This document shows positions 11,717 to 26,700 of a DNA stretch of 64,000 bases, piece after piece (the first letter of the stretch is position 1; every line of letters starts with the position of its first letter). The notes beneath the pieces were generated by a model. It did no database searches. It was not told the origin of the DNA and was given only the letters and a program-made list of their open reading frames with translations. Location of the stretch: NCBI GenBank assembly GCA_963965975.1, contig OZ014415.1:2547001-2611000 (forward strand), read 5' to 3'. This DNA is from Xestospongia bergquistia (Eukaryota; Porifera; Demospongiae; Haplosclerida; Petrosiidae). The position numbers and the translations under genes were made by a program.

Positions 11717-14700
11717 CTGAATACAATAATATGAGTGTAGTTAATATATTCTATTAAACTTACTGTAATCCAAGTTTATATTTCTTATATTTTCTTCTAA
11801 TTAAAATGATGGAAATCAACAATACCAGTATGATTATAACAATTAAAGTAATTGTTCCCATCACTCCTAAAGCAGTATATTCAGAACTGTCACTATCTCT
11901 GGTGGATGCTGGTGGTGTCCCTGAAATGTGTCTGATTAATAGTTTTAAGATTGGTGTAACTTACAATGTGACAAAATCATTATTGGTATACTTGTAGGTC
12001 CTTCAATAAGTTCTCCTCTTTTGTTTTGTACTGCTATTCTCATAGTAAGTATGTATGTTAATTGAGGATTTAGACCAGTTACATTGATAGATGTCTTATT
12101 AAATGGAACATGTACAGTTATATCACTTGATTGTCTACGTCTACTATTGACAGCATCTAATACTATAATATACTCAAAGAAACCATGAGCTTCTTCTAGT
12201 GACACTTTTCTCCATACAATAACAATTGAGGTACCATCAGAGGATCTTCGTGTTGTAATATCTTGAGGTGAAACGGTGGGAGCTAACGAATATTATGAAC
12301 ATAAATTTTAATATTTTATATTGTGCCTACTTTCAATTTTAGTGAAGACAATAACTGATGTAATGTTACCTTCTCCAAATTCATTGACTGCTCCAATTGA
12401 TATATAGTAAGGGACACCTGGACCTGTGGAGACAATACATTTACTAATTGGTAATGCATTAGGCTTACGTAGTTCTCCAATAATCTGTGTGTAAGTATTC
12501 AATTGAGGATCAGCAGTAACTATTAATGACATGATAACTCCACCAGTGATATCAATATTATAACTACTAATATATCCATTAGGTGTGATTGGTGGAGACC
12601 AAGTAAGGTTAACAGCAGTGTCATTAACTACTGGTATAGTGTTAGCAACAAAAATATTACTAATAATAACTGGTATAACAATAAGAACTGGTTCAGATGA
12701 TACTAGAGAAATGTATGTGAAAGGGGATAGTAAATGATACATACTTACTATCAGGATCAGTTCTTCCTTCAATAATAGCACTAGGTCCATATCCAGCTAT
12801 TGTAGTTGCTGAAACAGTAGCAGTGTAATTTTGATAGGATGAGAATCCATCAATAGTTATAGATATTGTCTTGTGGTTAGGGGTCACATCAACTAGTCTA
12901 GTAATGCTTCTCAATAAGTCAGCTCCTACATTGACTACAATAACTAATCTATATTGGGTAATAGCACCATTAGGAGTAGCTGGATGTCTCCAGTTAAATG
13001 TTACATTAATCTTAGTTGGAGTAGAAGTGAAGTTTTGTGGAGCATCATCAGGTCCTATTTGGAAATTAAAAAATTGATATCGTGATGTGAACTTACTATC
13101 TTGAGCTGTTTTAAATGTATATTGTGTAGCTGGTCCTTCACCCACAACATTAATAGATGACAGTCTACATGTGTACTCAGTAAATGGTACTAATACTGGA
13201 ATAGTAAACATTGTCTCTGGGGAACTCTGAGTATCGGTTAGTCCAAGGACTTGATGTCCATTGGTTTGTACACAAGTCAAGTTATATCCTATTATCTTTC
13301 CATTTTGATCTACTCTAACTGGTGGATCCCAGTTTAATGTAACACTACGTGGAAGGAAGGTTGTGTTGATAAAATTTCTTGGAGGAGCAATTGGCACTAC
13401 AAATAGAGACAATTGTCTTCAAAAACAATAAATTGTTGTTGACTCACATGCTGCTAGAGTTGAGAAGCTCATTGTTTCACTACTAGTATTACCAATACAG
13501 TTAGTAGATACAACAGTGAAGTTATAAGTGTTAGCTTCCTCTAGATCATTTAATATGATCTGATACATTAAGTTAACAGCAGTAATATTGTCAGTACCCA
13601 CTAGACTAGAACTAGTTGTTGAAGTATTCTGTAATTCCGGACCAATATAGTTGATATGATATATCTCAGGTGTATAGGTAATGGATGGAATAGTAAAGTA
13701 GATAGTACAGTTAGTCTTTCCAACAATTGAAGTTACATTAATGACTGGATAAGGTTTCATCTGAGCTGTATTGTTATAATGATATGAAAAATTGAATGAC
13801 AATATAACAATAATATAGTTTCACTTACGTCTGAAAGTGACAGTACTATTCTCTGTTAAACTGATGTCAGGAGACTCTGGAATAGTTAGTTTAGCTATGC
13901 AGGTGTAAGTACCAGAATCATTAGCAAAGCTTGTTGGGAAACTCAGAGTATTTATTACATAAGTGTCATCATTTTGAGTGGTAACTACACCTTGATGTAC
14001 TGTACCATTATGTAGCCAGATCACTTCAAGAGTTGATATTACTAGAGCTGGTTTACTAGCAGTACACACTAGAGTAAAATTATCATAAGGGTCTGAGTCA
14101 GAGCAAGATGTCTCAAGACCCAGAAATGAGTCTGGCCTTGTAGCAAAACCTCCAATAACTGGATCTGTAAGATAAAGAAAAGGAGTGTGACAATAATAAA
14201 AACTCCTCTTTATTTGGAGTCTCAAACAAATACTGTATTATAATTACGGTAATATAAAAATAAACATAAAAATTTGTATTATAATTAATAAAGTAATGAG
14301 CACATACCTAAAACAGTAAAGTTAGTAGTGATATTACAAGTATTGGCAGCATTTATGTAAGTATAACCAGCCATGGGTATCACATCAACACTACAAGTAT
14401 ATATACCAGAATCCATTGAACTACTGAGAGTACTGAAGTAAACTTGAGAATGATAAGTGTTGAAGTAAATTTCTGTAGGATCATTAAGTAAGATTCTAGA
14501 CTGTCCACTTCCAGAACCATTTCTGATGGTTGTTCTCATTTTCCCTAGTTGAGTTCCCATTCCACTTATGACATCATTCAACATTACCCATATAGTTATA
14601 ATAATAAAGGGAGTGTTAACATGAGGATCTATTGTAATATTACATGTAATAGTCAGTTCACTACCAGCTAAATAGTCATTTTGTCTTGATAGACTAATAT

Positions 14701-17700
14701 CTAAATCAGGAGTGGGAACTGTAAGAGAAAAAGTAAAAGTATAGGTAATTAACAAACAATATGTGAAAAAAACATTTAACTATAAACTCTACATTCATAT
14801 ACTTACTTTGTAATGTTAAATCTTGTGCACTAGTGTTAGTTATTGTGATATTAATCTTATTCACTGTGATGGTAGCTTGACATGTATATTGTCCAGCATC
14901 AGAGGTATTTAGTGAAGAGAAGAACAGTGACATAGAGTACACTGTATCTGAGATATTACTAAGTACTGATGGTACACTGATAGTATTTAGATAATCAGAT
15001 ACTAATGATGTATTAGCACTATCTTTGATCCATACAACAGTTGGTATCACTATAAGTCTGTCAATGACTTCAACAGTACAATTCAAAAGATATTCTTCAC
15101 CAGGCACTGCTTTACCAGATGTCATTACATTAACAACAGGAGATGGTAGGTCTATCCCAAATAAAGAGTATCTTTTATATTATATGTATGGAAGTGAGTA
15201 ATAGAATGTAATTATTCATAATATATTACTTTAACAATATATAATTAATTAATTCTAACTAAATATTGCCTTACTTTCAACAATTATTGTAGTATTGGCT
15301 TTAGTTAAAGTGTTATGTACATAATGATAATCACTGACATTAGCTATAATAACAAAATTACAGTAATATTCTCCACTATTATGAGTGTTATAAAGTGGAT
15401 TGAAATAAAGAGATGTTTCATACTGAAGAGAACCAACTTGTACCAGATGTTCTAGAATAGTAGCTTCATTAGTAAGACCACTAGGTAAAGATATGCCATT
15501 ATGTGTCCATTGATTTCTCACAATAATAGGTATTGTAACAAGATCACTCAATCTTATTATACATCTAAGAAAGAATGGTGTACCAACATAGAGTATATTG
15601 TTGTGTTCTTTAGACATATTCACAGTCACTGGAGGGACTAAAAAGTAGTAACAATCATTTTAGAATCTGCTAATAAATGTACAACTTACAGTTTACAATA
15701 AGTTCAAAGTCTTCTACTGTTGACTGAACATCATAAGTAGCAGTTGTTGGATCAATAGTTCCATTAACACCAGTCACATTGAACTTAGCCATACACCTAT
15801 ATACTCCTCTGTCTTCAAATCTCACTGGTTCTAGTGTTAATGTCCAATTACTTTCAGACCCAGTGTCATCAGTGATAATAGAATAAGGAACGTTTATATC
15901 TTGAAGTAAATATGTATCTGAGGTGTTCATTTTTGTTATCTCAATTGTTGGTTTAACAACTAATCTCTCCACTACTCTCACTGTACAAGTAATATTAAAG
16001 TTTTGACCTACTTCAGTAGAACCATCAGTAACAATATTTAACTGCATATCAGGTAAACCTAGTAAAGAAAACTAACATTAATTATATAAAATAGTAAATA
16101 TTACTTACTTTGAACAGTTATTGTCTCAGTAGTACTGTTTATTCCACTAATAATTAAAGGATCACTTGAACTAATAGTCATCTGACAGGTATATGCTCCT
16201 GTGTCATTAAAGTTACTATTATGATCTCCATTATCAATTGGTAGAAACACTAGTATACTCTCAAACTCATTTCTTCCATTACTTGTAACATTAGTGATCA
16301 TGCGTCGTGATTCGACAGGTATAGTATTGCCTTGAGGATCAAACCAGACTACAGTAGCTGATATTGTTGTGTCCACTACAATGGGTAGTGTACCAATACA
16401 GGTGAGGTTAAAGTTAGTACTCTCATAGACAGGACCACTGGAAGGACTCCCTCTCATGACCATACTGGGAGGAGGGACTAAAGAAAACACTAGTGTTAGA
16501 GTTTGTATATTATTAAAACTCACTTTGAACATTAAGTTCTCTGTATGTGTAGTCAATGACTTCTAAATTATTAAATATACTTGAGCAATAATACCTTCTA
16601 CCATCAGATGTCTTAACTGGATTAAGTGTTAGAGTACTTAAGATAAGATTACCAATTCTAGTCACATTTCTTATTGTAGCATCACTGTTATTTACATCAA
16701 TTTTTTGTTCTCTAGCTAGATCATAACTCCATATTACTGAACTAGGTTCATATACTAGTCTCTCAGGTATACTGATATTACATGTCATAGTGAACTGGTC
16801 TCCAGCAACGGGTGTAGTTGGAAATATGATAATACTTGTCACATGATCAGAAGAGAAATCTATGAAATAGTATAAAAAAATTATTAATATCATATTTAAT
16901 GTACCTGATACTATAAGAGACAAAGTCTTCTCATTTTTATTACTTGTAATGTAAGAAGATACAGGAAATGGTAGAATACTCACAGTACAAGAGTACATAG
17001 TACCATTGTCTCTAGTATTATTCAAACTTTCAATGTGTAATGTACTAGTGTACATGTGCGATCTTAACATACTCACTGAACTAATAGTATAGTCACTATT
17101 ATTAATGAGAGGAGAACTACCATTATGAGACCACTCAACAACAATGTTAACTCCAGTATTAACAGTATCACTTAGACTAACAGTACATACTATATCAAGA
17201 TATGTTCCCTCCACTAGTCTACTAGTATTGACAGGATGAGTAGAGACAGCAAGGACTGGTTGAGGAACTAAATTAATGAAAATGAAATACCTTTATTTAT
17301 TCAAATTGTACTTACTTTGTAGTATTACATCTTGTATACTAGCATTAGCTGTTGTGACATTAATCTCATTCACTGTGATAGTAGCTTGACATGTATATTG
17401 TCCAGCATCAGAGGTATTTAGTGAAGAGAAGAATAGTGACAGAGAGTACATTGTATCTGAGATATTACTAAGTACTGATGGTACACTGATACTCTTTAGG
17501 TCATCAGATACTAATGATGTATTAACACTATCTTTGATCCATACAATAGTTGGTATCACTATAAGTCTGTCAATGACTTCAACAGTACAATTCAAAAGGT
17601 ATTCTTCACCAGGTACTGCTTTACCAGATGTCATAATGTTAACAACAGGAGATGGCAGGTCTATCCCAAACAAGGTATGTATTACATTATATGAATAATA

Positions 17701-20700
17701 CAATGTTATCATTCATATATATATATATTTATATTATTTTAAAATATATACAATATTAATTCTAACTAAATATTGCCTTACTTTCAACAATTATTGTAGT
17801 ATTGGCTTTAGTTGAAGTGTTATGTACATAATGATAATCACTGACATTAGCTATAATAACAAAATTACAGTAATATTCTCCACTATTGTGAGTGTTATAA
17901 AGTGGATTGAAATAAAGAGAAGATTCATACTGAAGAGAACCAATCTGTACCAGATGTTCTAGAATAGTAGCTTCATTAATAAGACCACTAGGTGAAGATA
18001 TGTCATTATGTGTCCACTGATTTCTCACAATAATAGGTATTGTAACAAGATCACTCAATCTTATTATACATTTAAGGAAGAATGGTGTACCAACATAGAG
18101 TATATTGTTGTGTTCTTTAGACATGTTCACAGTCACTGGAGGGACTAAAAAGTTAATAACAATCATTTTAGAATCTGCTAATAAATGTTCAACTTACAGT
18201 TTACAATAAGTTCAAATTCTTCTACAGTTGACTGAGCATCATAAGTAGCAGTTGTTGGATCAATAGTCCCATTAACACCAGTCACATTAAAATCAGCTAT
18301 ACACCTATATACTCCTCTGTCTTCAAATCTCACTAGTTCTAGTGTTATTGTCACATTACTTTCAGACCCAGTGCTGTCAGTGATAATAGAATAAGGAACA
18401 TTTATATCTTGAAGTAAATATATATCTGTAGTGTTCATTTTTGTTATCTCAATTGTTGGCTTAACAACTAATCTCTCCACTACTCTCACTGTACATGTTA
18501 TATTAAGATTTTGGCCTACTTCAGTAGAACCAACAGTAACAATATTTAACTGTATATCAGGTAAACCTAGTAAAGAAAACTAGCATTATATAAAAAGTAA
18601 ATATTACTTACTTTGAACAGTTATTGTCTCGGTAGTACTGTTTATTCCACTAATAACTAAAGGATCACTTGAACTGATAGTCATCTGACAGGTATATGTT
18701 CCAGTGTCATTAAAGTTACTATTATGATCTCCATTATCAATTGGTAGAAACACTAGTGTACTCTCAAACTCATTGCTTCCATGACTTGTAACATCAGTGA
18801 TCATGCGTCGTGATTCGACAGGTATAGTATTGCCTTGAGGATCAAACCAGACTACAGTAGCTGATATTGTTGTGTCCACTACAATGGGTAGTGTACCAAT
18901 ACAGGTGAGGTTAAAGTTAGTACTCTCATAGACAGGACCACTGGAAGGACTCCCTCTCATGACCATACTGGGAGGAGGGACTAAAGAAAACACTAGTGTT
19001 AGAGTTTGTATATTATTAAAACTCACTTTGAACATTAAGTTCTCTGTATGTGTAGTCAATGACTTCTAAATTATTAAATATACTTGAGCAATAATACCTT
19101 CTACCATCAGATGTCTTAACTGGATTAAGTGTTAGAGTACTTAAGATAAGATTACCAATTCTAGTCACATTTCTTATTGTAGCATCACCGTTATTTACAT
19201 CAATATTTTGTTCTCTAGCTAGATCATAACTCCATATTACTGAACTAGGTTCATATACTAGTCTCTCAGGTATACTGATATTACATGTCATAGTGAACTG
19301 GTCTCCAGCAACGGGTGTAGTTGGAAATATGATAATACTTGTCACATGATCAGAAGAGAAATCTATGAAATAGTATAAAAAAATTATTAATATCATATTT
19401 AATGTACCTGATACTATAAGAGACAAAGTCTTCTCATTTTTATTACTTGTAATGTAAGAAGATACAGGAAATGGTAGAATACTCACAGTACAAGAGTACA
19501 TAGTACCATTGTCTCTAGTATTATTCAAACTTTCAATGTGTAATGTACTAGTGTACATGTGCGATCTTAACATACTCACTGAACTAATAGTATAGTCACT
19601 ATTATTAATGAGAGGAGAACTACCATTATGAGACCACTCAACAACAATGTTAACTCCAGTATTAACAGTATCACTTAGACTAACAGTACATACTATATCA
19701 AGATATGTTCCCTCCACTAGTCTACTAGTATTGACAGGATGAGTAGAGACAGCAAGGACTGGTTGAGGAACTAAATTAATGAAAATGAAATACCTTTATT
19801 TATTCAAATTGTACTTACTTTGTAGTATTACATCTTGTATACTAGCATTAGCTGTTGTGACATTAATCTCATTCACTGTGATAGTAGCTTGACATGTATA
19901 TTGTCCAGCATCAGAGGTATTTAGTGAAGAGAAGAATAGTGACAGAGAGTACATTGTATCTGAGATATTACTAAGTACTGATGGTACACTGATACTCTTT
20001 AGGTCATCAGATACTAATGATGTATTAACACTATCTTTGATCCATACAATAGTTGGTATCACTATAAGTCTGTCAATGACTTCAACAGTACAATTCAAAA
20101 GGTATTCTTCACCAGGTACTGCTTTACCAGATGTCATAATGTTAACAACAGGAGATGGCAGGTCTATCCCAAACAAGGTATGTATTACATTATATGAATA
20201 ATACAATGTTATCATTCATATATATATATATTTATATTATTTTAAAATATATACAATATTAATTCTAACTAAATATTGCCTTACTTTCAACAATTATTGT
20301 AGTATTGGCTTTAGTTGAAGTGTTATGTACATAATGATAATCACTGACATTAGCTATAATAACAAAATTACAGTAATATTCTCCACTATTGTGAGTGTTA
20401 TAAAGTGGATTGAAATAAAGAGAAGATTCATACTGAAGAGAACCAATCTGTACCAGATGTTCTAGAATAGTAGCTTCATTAATAAGACCACTAGGTGAAG
20501 ATATGTCATTATGTGTCCACTGATTTCTCACAATAATAGGTATTGTAACAAGATCACTCAATCTTATTATACATTTAAGGAAGAATGGTGTACCAACATA
20601 GAGTATATTGTTGTGTTCTTTAGACATGTTCACAGTCACTGGAGGGACTAAAAAGTTAATAACAATCATTTTAGAATCTGCTAATAAATGTTCAACTTAC

Positions 20701-23700
20701 AGTTTACAATAAGTTCAAATTCTTCTACAGTTGACTGAGCATCATAAGTAGCAGTTGTTGGATCAATAGTCCCATTAACACCAGTCACATTAAAATCAGC
20801 TATACACCTATATACTCCTCTGTCTTCAAATCTCACTAGTTCTAGTGTTATTGTCACATTACTTTCAGACCCAGTGCTGTCAGTGATAATAGAATAAGGA
20901 ACATTTATATCTTGAAGTAAATATATATCTGTAGTGTTCATTTTTGTTATCTCAATTGTTGGCTTAACAACTAATCTCTCCACTACTCTCACTGTACATG
21001 TTATATTAAGATTTTGGCCTACTTCAGTAGAACCAACAGTAACAATATTTAACTGTATATCAGGTAAACCTAGTAAAGAAAACTAGCATTATATAAAAAG
21101 TAAATATTACTTACTTTGAACAGTTATTGTCTCGGTAGTACTGTTTATTCCACTAATAACTAAAGGATCACTTGAACTGATAGTCATCTGACAGGTATAT
21201 GTTCCAGTGTCATTAAAGTTACTATTATGATCTCCATTATCAATTGGTAGAAACACTAGTGTACTCTCAAACTCATTGCTTCCATGACTTGTAACATCAG
21301 TGATCATGCGTCGTGATTCGACAGGTATAGTATTGCCTTGAGGATCAAACCAGACTACAGTAGCTGATATTGTTGTGTCCACTACAATGGGTAGTGTACC
21401 AATACAGGTGAGGTTAAAGTTAGTACTCTCATAGACAGGACCACTGGAAGGACTCCCTCTCATGACCATACTGGGAGGAGGGACTAAAGAAAACACTAGT
21501 GTTAGAGTTTGTATATTATTAAAACTCACTTTGAACATTAAGTTCTCTGTATGTGTAGTCAATGACTTCTAAATTATTAAATATACTTGAGCAATAATAC
21601 CTTCTACCATCAGATGTCTTAACTGGATTAAGTGTTAGAGTACTTAAGATAAGATTACCAATTCTAGTCACATTTCTTATTGTAGCATCACTGTTATTTA
21701 CATCAATTTTTTGTTCTCTAGCTAGATCATAACTCCATATTACTGAACTAGGTTCATATACTAGTCTCTCAGGTATACTGATATTACATGTCATAGTGAA
21801 CTGGTCTCCAGCAACGGGTGTAGTTGGAAATATGATAATACTTGTCACATGATCAGAAGAGAAATCTATGAAATAGTATAAAAAAATTATTAATATCATA
21901 TTTAATGTACCTGATACTATAAGAGACAAAGTCTTCTCATTTTTATTACTTGTAATGTAAGAAGATACAGGAAATGGTAGAATACTCACAGTACAAGAGT
22001 ACATAGTACCATTGTCTCTAGTATTATTCAAACTTTCAATGTGTAATGTACTAGTGTACATGTGCGATCTTAACATACTCACTGAACTAATAGTATAGTC
22101 ACTATTATTAATGAGAGGAGAACTACCATTATGAGACCACTCAACAACAATGTTAACTCCAGTATTAACAGTATCACTTAGACTAACAGTACATACTATA
22201 TCAAGATATGTTCCCTCCACTAGTCTACTAGTATTGACAGGATGAGTAGAGACAGCAAGGACTGGTTGAGGAACTAAATTAATGAAAATGAAATACCTTT
22301 ATTTATTCAAATTGTACTTACTTTGTAGTATTACATCTTGTATACTAGCATTAGCTGTTGTGACATTAATCTCATTCACTGTGATAGTAGCTTGACATGT
22401 ATATTGTCCAGCATCAGAGGTATTTAGTGAAGAGAAGAATAGTGACAGAGAGTACATTGTATCTGAGATATTACTAAGTACTGATGGTACACTGATACTC
22501 TTTAGGTCATCAGATACTAATGATGTATTAACACTATCTTTGATCCATACAATAGTTGGTATCACTATAAGTCTGTCAATGACTTCAACAGTACAATTCA
22601 AAAGGTATTCTTCACCAGGTACTGCTTTACCAGATGTCATAATGTTAACAACAGGAGATGGCAGGTCTATCCCAAACAAGGTATGTATTACATTATATGA
22701 ATAATACAATGTTATCATTCATATATATATATATTTATATTATTTTAAAATATATACAATATTAATTCTAACTAAATATTGCCTTACTTTCAACAATTAT
22801 TGTAGTATTGGCTTTAGTTGAAGTGTTATGTACATAATGATAATCACTGACATTAGCTATAATAACAAAATTACAGTAATATTCTCCACTATTGTGAGTG
22901 TTATAAAGTGGATTGAAATAAAGAGAAGATTCATACTGAAGAGAACCAATCTGTACCAGATGTTCTAGAATAGTAGCTTCATTAATAAGACCACTAGGTG
23001 AAGATATGTCATTATGTGTCCACTGATTTCTCACAATAATAGGTATTGTAACAAGATCACTCAATCTTATTATACATTTAAGGAAGAATGGTGTACCAAC
23101 ATAGAGTATATTGTTGTGTTCTTTAGACATGTTCACAGTCACTGGAGGGACTAAAAAGTTAATAACAATCATTTTAGAATCTGCTAATAAATGTTCAACT
23201 TACAGTTTACAATAAGTTCAAATTCTTCTACAGTTGACTGAGCATCATAAGTAGCAGTTGTTGGATCAATAGTCCCATTAACACCAGTCACATTAAAATC
23301 AGCTATACACCTATATACTCCTCTGTCTTCAAATCTCACTAGTTCTAGTGTTATTGTCACATTACTTTCAGACCCAGTGCTGTCAGTGATAATAGAATAA
23401 GGAACATTTATATCTTGAAGTAAATATATATCTGTAGTGTTCATTTTTGTTATCTCAATTGTTGGCTTAACAACTAATCTCTCCACTACTCTCACTGTAC
23501 ATGTTATATTAAGATTTTGGCCTACTTCAGTAGAACCAACAGTAACAATATTTAACTGTATATCAGGTAAACCTAGTAAAGAAAACTAGCATTATATAAA
23601 AAGTAAATATTACTTACTTTGAACAGTTATTGTCTCGGTAGTACTGTTTATTCCACTAATAACTAAAGGATCACTTGAACTGATAGTCATCTGACAGGTA

Positions 23701-26700
23701 TATGTTCCAGTGTCATTAAAGTTACTATTATGATCTCCATTATCAATTGGTAGAAACACTAGTGTACTCTCAAACTCATTGCTTCCATGACTTGTAACAT
23801 CAGTGATCATGCGTCGTGATTCGACAGGTATAGTATTGCCTTGAGGATCAAACCAGACTACAGTAGCTGATATTGTTGTGTCCACTACAATGGGTAGTGT
23901 ACCAATACAGGTGAGGTTAAAGTTAGTACTCTCATAGACAGGACCACTGGAAGGACTCCCTCTCATGACCATACTGGGAGGAGGGACTAAAGAAAACACT
24001 AGTGTTAGAGTTTGTATATTATTAAAACTCACTTTGAACATTAAGTTCTCTGTATGTGTAGTCAATGACTTCTAAATTATTAAATATACTTGAGCAATAA
24101 TACCTTCTACCATCAGATGTCTTAACTGGATTAAGTGTTAGAGTACTTAAGATAAGATTACCAATTCTAGTCACATTTCTTATTGTAGCATCACTGTTAT
24201 TTACATCAATTTTTTGTTCTCTAGCTAGATCATAACTCCATATTACTGAACTAGGTTCATATACTAGTCTCTCAGGTATACTGATATTACATGTCATAGT
24301 GAACTGGTCTCCAGCAACGGGTGTAGTTGGAAATATGATAATACTTGTCACATGATCAGAAGAGAAATCTATGAAATAGTATAAAAAAATTATTAATATC
24401 ATATTTAATGTACCTGATACTATAAGAGACAAAGTCTTCTCATTTTTATTACTTGTAATGTAAGAAGATACAGGAAATGGTAGAATACTCACAGTACAAG
24501 AGTACATAGTACCATTGTCTCTAGTATTATTCAAACTTTCAATGTGTAATGTACTAGTGTACATGTGCGATCTTAACATACTCACTGAACTAATAGTATA
24601 GTCACTATTATTAATGAGAGGAGAACTACCATTATGAGACCACTCAACAACAATGTTAACTCCAGTATTAACAGTATCACTTAGACTAACAGTACATACT
24701 ATATCAAGATATGTTCCCTCCACTAGTCTACTAGTATTGACAGGATGAGTAGAGACAGCAAGGACTGGTTGAGGAACTAAATTAATGAAAATGAAATACC
24801 TTTATTTATTCAAATTGTACTTACTTTGTAGTATTACATCTTGTATACTAGCATTAGCTGTTGTGACATTAATCTCATTCACTGTGATAGTAGCTTGACA
24901 TGTATATTGTCCAGCATCAGAGGTATTTAGTGAAGAGAAGAATAGTGACAGAGAGTACATTGTATCTGAGATATTACTAAGTACTGATGGTACACTGATA
25001 CTCTTTAGGTCATCAGATACTAATGATGTATTAACACTATCTTTGATCCATACAATAGTTGGTATCACTATAAGTCTGTCAATGACTTCAACAGTACAAT
25101 TCAAAAGGTATTCTTCACCAGGTACTGCTTTACCAGATGTCATAATGTTAACAACAGGAGATGGCAGGTCTATCCCAAACAAGGTATGTATTACATTATA
25201 TGAATAATACAATGTTATCATTCATATATATATATATTTATATTATTTTAAAATATATACAATATTAATTCTAACTAAATATTGCCTTACTTTCAACAAT
25301 TATTGTAGTATTGGCTTTAGTTGAAGTGTTATGTACATAATGATAATCACTGACATTAGCTATAATAACAAAATTACAGTAATATTCTCCACTATTGTGA
25401 GTGTTATAAAGTGGATTGAAATAAAGAGAAGATTCATACTGAAGAGAACCAATCTGTACCAGATGTTCTAGAATAGTAGCTTCATTAATAAGACCACTAG
25501 GTGAAGATATGTCATTATGTGTCCACTGATTTCTCACAATAATAGGTATTGTAACAAGATCACTCAATCTTATTATACATTTAAGGAAGAATGGTGTACC
25601 AACATAGAGTATATTGTTGTGTTCTTTAGACATGTTCACAGTCACTGGAGGGACTAAAAAGTTAATAACAATCATTTTAGAATCTGCTAATAAATGTTCA
25701 ACTTACAGTTTACAATAAGTTCAAATTCTTCTACAGTTGACTGAGCATCATAAGTAGCAGTTGTTGGATCAATAGTCCCATTAACACCAGTCACATTAAA
25801 ATCAGCTATACACCTATATACTCCTCTGTCTTCAAATCTCACTAGTTCTAGTGTTATTGTCACATTACTTTCAGACCCAGTGCTGTCAGTGATAATAGAA
25901 TAAGGAACATTTATATCTTGAAGTAAATATATATCTGTAGTGTTCATTTTTGTTATCTCAATTGTTGGCTTAACAACTAATCTCTCCACTACTCTCACTG
26001 TACATGTTATATTAAGATTTTGGCCTACTTCAGTAGAACCAACAGTAACAATATTTAACTGTATATCAGGTAAACCTAGTAAAGAAAACTAGCATTATAT
26101 AAAAAGTAAATATTACTTACTTTGAACAGTTATTGTCTCGGTAGTACTGTTTATTCCACTAATAACTAAAGGATCACTTGAACTGATAGTCATCTGACAG
26201 GTATATGTTCCAGTGTCATTAAAGTTACTATTATGATCTCCATTATCAATTGGTAGAAACACTAGTGTACTCTCAAACTCATTGCTTCCATGACTTGTAA
26301 CATCAGTGATCATGCGTCGTGATTCGACAGGTATAGTATTGCCTTGAGGATCAAACCAGACTACAGTAGCTGATATTGTTGTGTCCACTACAATGGGTAG
26401 TGTACCAATACAGGTGAGGTTAAAGTTAGTACTCTCATAGACAGGACCACTGGAAGGACTCCCTCTCATGACCATACTGGGAGGAGGGACTAAAGAAAAC
26501 ACTAGTGTTAGAGTTTGTATATTATTAAAACTCACTTTGAACATTAAGTTCTCTGTATGTGTAGTCAATGACTTCTAAATTATTAAATATACTTGAGCAA
26601 TAATACCTTCTACCATCAGATGTCTTAACTGGATTAAGTGTTAGAGTACTTAAGATAAGATTACCAATTCTAGTCACATTTCTTATTGTAGCATCACTGT

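Noticed and set aside
16513..17214. Single 233-codon proteins joining two Ig domains (recurring in several units)
   Set aside because: They arise from read-through of a 45-nt GT..AG intron that happens to be open. Units 2 and 4 have a stop there, and the exon borders match all other Ig exons.
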